From: Lachnospiraceae bacterium
Lineage (GTDB): Bacteria; Bacillota_A; Clostridia; Lachnospirales; Lachnospiraceae
Length of the DNA: 24,191 nt
Assembly: GCA_017553965.1 (NCBI GenBank)
Contig: JAFZJK010000180.1
Coordinates: 1 to 24,191 of the forward strand
Direction: 5' to 3'
The notes under the pieces were generated by a model, which saw nothing but the letters and a program-made list of their open reading frames with translations, was not told where the DNA came from and did not search any database. The position numbers and the translations under genes are program-made. This document shows positions 23,009 through 24,191 of this stretch, piece by piece (position 1 is the stretch's first letter; every line of letters begins with the position of its first letter).

Positions 23009-24125
23009 TCATAGTCTTAAAGGTATGAAGGAACTAATAAAACAAAAGAGAAACCTGTTACTTCTCTGCTGGCCGTTAGGTATAGCATGCCTTATACTGG
23101 CCAAAAGCAATCGTGACATAGCGGAATATGTATTTGCCAGAGGAATATACAGGGTATATGGTTTGATATTTTCGTTTATCAACGGACTGCTCCCGTTTTC
23201 GGTCGGAGAATGGCTGTTGATATTGTTTGGACTTGCGGTAGCTTTATTCCCCGTTATCACGGTGATACGCATTATAAAAAGCAGACAGAAAGCAGTAACG
23301 TTACTCAGCTCGATACGCTATCTTCTGATAGCATGCGGCATAGTATTTTTGTGGTTTATGATCGGGGCAGGAACAAATTATTACAGGTATGAATTTTCAT
23401 CGTTCAGCGGCCTTACGATACGAAAATCAACAGTGGATGAGCTGTATGAGCTCTGCAGTGAGCTGGCCGTAAAAACAAATGAGGCAAGGGAAGCACTGGA
23501 TATCGAGGAAGGGAAAACATTCAGGTCATCCTTAACCAACAGGGAACGTGCCGCAGAAGCACGTAAGGCTATGGAAAAGCTTGCCGAAGAATACGAAGTA
23601 CTGGACAGTTATTATCCGTATGCAAAACCGGTATTCTTTTCAAAGGTACTTTCAGAGTTTAACATAACCGGAGTATATTTCCCGTGGACTGTGGAAGCCA
23701 ATGTGAATGTCGATATACCCGATTATTCCAGAGGTTTGGTGCTGTGTCATGAGTTAAGCCATCTTACAGGCTTTATGAGGGAAGACGAGGCAAACTTTAT
23801 CGGGTATCTGGCATGTGTGGGTTCGGACTGTGCCGAGCTAAGATACAGCGGATATATGCACGCACTGATAAATGTCGGGAACAAGTTGTATGAAGCAGAC
23901 AAAGATCTGTATTATAAAGCAAGGGCTCTCTACAGTGACGGTGTAAATGCCGACTTGGCCGAAAATTCGGAATACTGGGCACAGTATAAGGACACCAAGC
24001 TCAGTACCGCCGGTGAGACCATGAACAATACTTATCTTAAAATGAACAGCGTGGAGGACGGGACCAAGAGCTATGGCAGGATGGTAGACCTGTTACTCGC
24101 ACTTAGACGTAAAAACTTAGAATAA
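22983..24125 (+). CDS. DUF3810-like membrane zinc metallopeptidase-like protein
   Basis: 380 residues. Three hydrophobic helices lie in the first 135 residues ([33 protein letters not shown] and [18 protein letters not shown]). A long extracytoplasmic domain follows, with the sequence [20 protein letters not shown], then [12 protein letters not shown] and the HExxH motif in [20 protein letters not shown]. The second glutamate group (EDEANF) downstream fits the third zinc ligand of gluzincins. This arrangement is that of the uncharacterised DUF3810 family. Proteolysis is inferred from HExxH only. The ATG at 22983 overlaps the receptor stop by 26 bases with GGA seven bases upstream; an ATG at 23025 is an alternative that starts nearer the first helix. 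Co-transcription with the receptor is likely; a shared role is not shown. Confidence 0.82.
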   Translation: MRSGFSESDHSLKGMKELIKQKRNLLLLCWPLGIACLILAKSNRDIAEYVFARGIYRVYGLIFSFINGLLPFSVGEWLLILFGLAVALFPVITVIRIIKSRQKAVTLLSSIRYLLIACGIVFLWFMIGAGTNYYRYEFSSFSGLTIRKSTVDELYELCSELAVKTNEAREALDIEEGKTFRSSLTNRERAAEARKAMEKLAEEYEVLDSYYPYAKPVFFSKVLSEFNITGVYFPWTVEANVNVDIPDYSRGLVLCHELSHLTGFMREDEANFIGYLACVGSDCAELRYSGYMHALINVGNKLYEADKDLYYKARALYSDGVNADLAENSEYWAQYKDTKLSTAGETMNNTYLKMNSVEDGTKSYGRMVDLLLALRRKNLE

Positions 24126-24146
24126 AGTCGGACTATAAAAAATACT

Positions 24147-24163
24147 GGCAGGCAAAACCTGTC
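24147..24163 (+). other. Small hairpin before the last gene
   Basis: GGCAGG (24147-24152), loop CAAAA, and CCTGTC (24158-24163) can form six pairs with one G-U, directly upstream of the AAGGAG site. There is no U-run, so termination is unlikely. Confidence 0.35.
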
Positions 24164-24180
24164 CGGAAGGAGTAATAAAA

Positions 24181-24191
24181 ATGTCACTAAC
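24181..24191 (+). CDS. Start of a downstream gene (cut by window edge)
   Basis: ATGTCACTAAC begins at 24181 with AAGGAG (24167-24172) eight bases upstream, an ideal spacing. Only three and two-thirds codons are visible, so nothing can be said of the product. It lies 55 bases after the DUF3810-like gene and on the same strand. Confidence 0.7.

Noticed and set aside
24147..24163. Hairpin after the DUF3810-like gene as a terminator
   Set aside because: Only six pairs including a G-U and no T-run; the next gene begins right after it on the same strand.

Overview
The window looks like a chromosomal segment of a Gram-positive Firmicute, most likely a Lachnospiraceae-type clostridium related to Butyrivibrio, Roseburia and allies. 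The grounds are strong AAGGAGG-type ribosome binding sites, consensus sigma-A promoters, an infC-rpmI-rplT operon behind an attenuator-type leader, lipoprotein and exporter types usual in that family, and a block of large uncharacterised proteins that I associate with Lachnospiraceae. This placement comes from reading only; no search was run.

Layout. Positions 1-2372, minus strand: two half-transporters of a heterodimeric ABC exporter. The second is cut by the window edge, and a palindromic repeat lies between them. Positions 2373-3721, plus strand: an AT-rich two-gene module, a small Xre-type HTH regulator and a Bro-N/antirepressor-like protein, behind a consensus promoter set in a run of palindromes. 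It looks acquired. Positions 3820-10890: a peptide/oligopeptide uptake operon with a lipoprotein, permease 1 and an unusual permease-ATPase-ATPase fusion, ending in a polytopic membrane protein that overlaps or nearly abuts the fusion gene. Positions 10899-12309: the translation operon infC-rpmI-rplT with a structured leader, a terminator before the first gene, an apparent AUU start codon for IF3 and a terminator after rplT.

Positions 12320-19251: a compact four-gene operon of unknown function with its own promoter. It encodes a 1180-residue beta-sandwich plus alpha-solenoid protein, a divergent Hsp70/actin-fold protein, a TPR protein, and a two-helix membrane protein with cytoplasmic coiled coils. 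This set looks like an undescribed membrane-linked assembly and is the most interesting part of the window. Positions 19260-20611: glyA with its own promoter and terminator. Positions 20739-24125: a chemoreceptor with a duplicated amphipathic segment before its first membrane helix, overlapped by a DUF3810-like membrane metalloprotease-like gene. A last gene starts at 24181 and leaves the window.

No tRNA, rRNA, CRISPR array, IS element or replication origin was recognised. No stretch over 300 bases lacks a gene.
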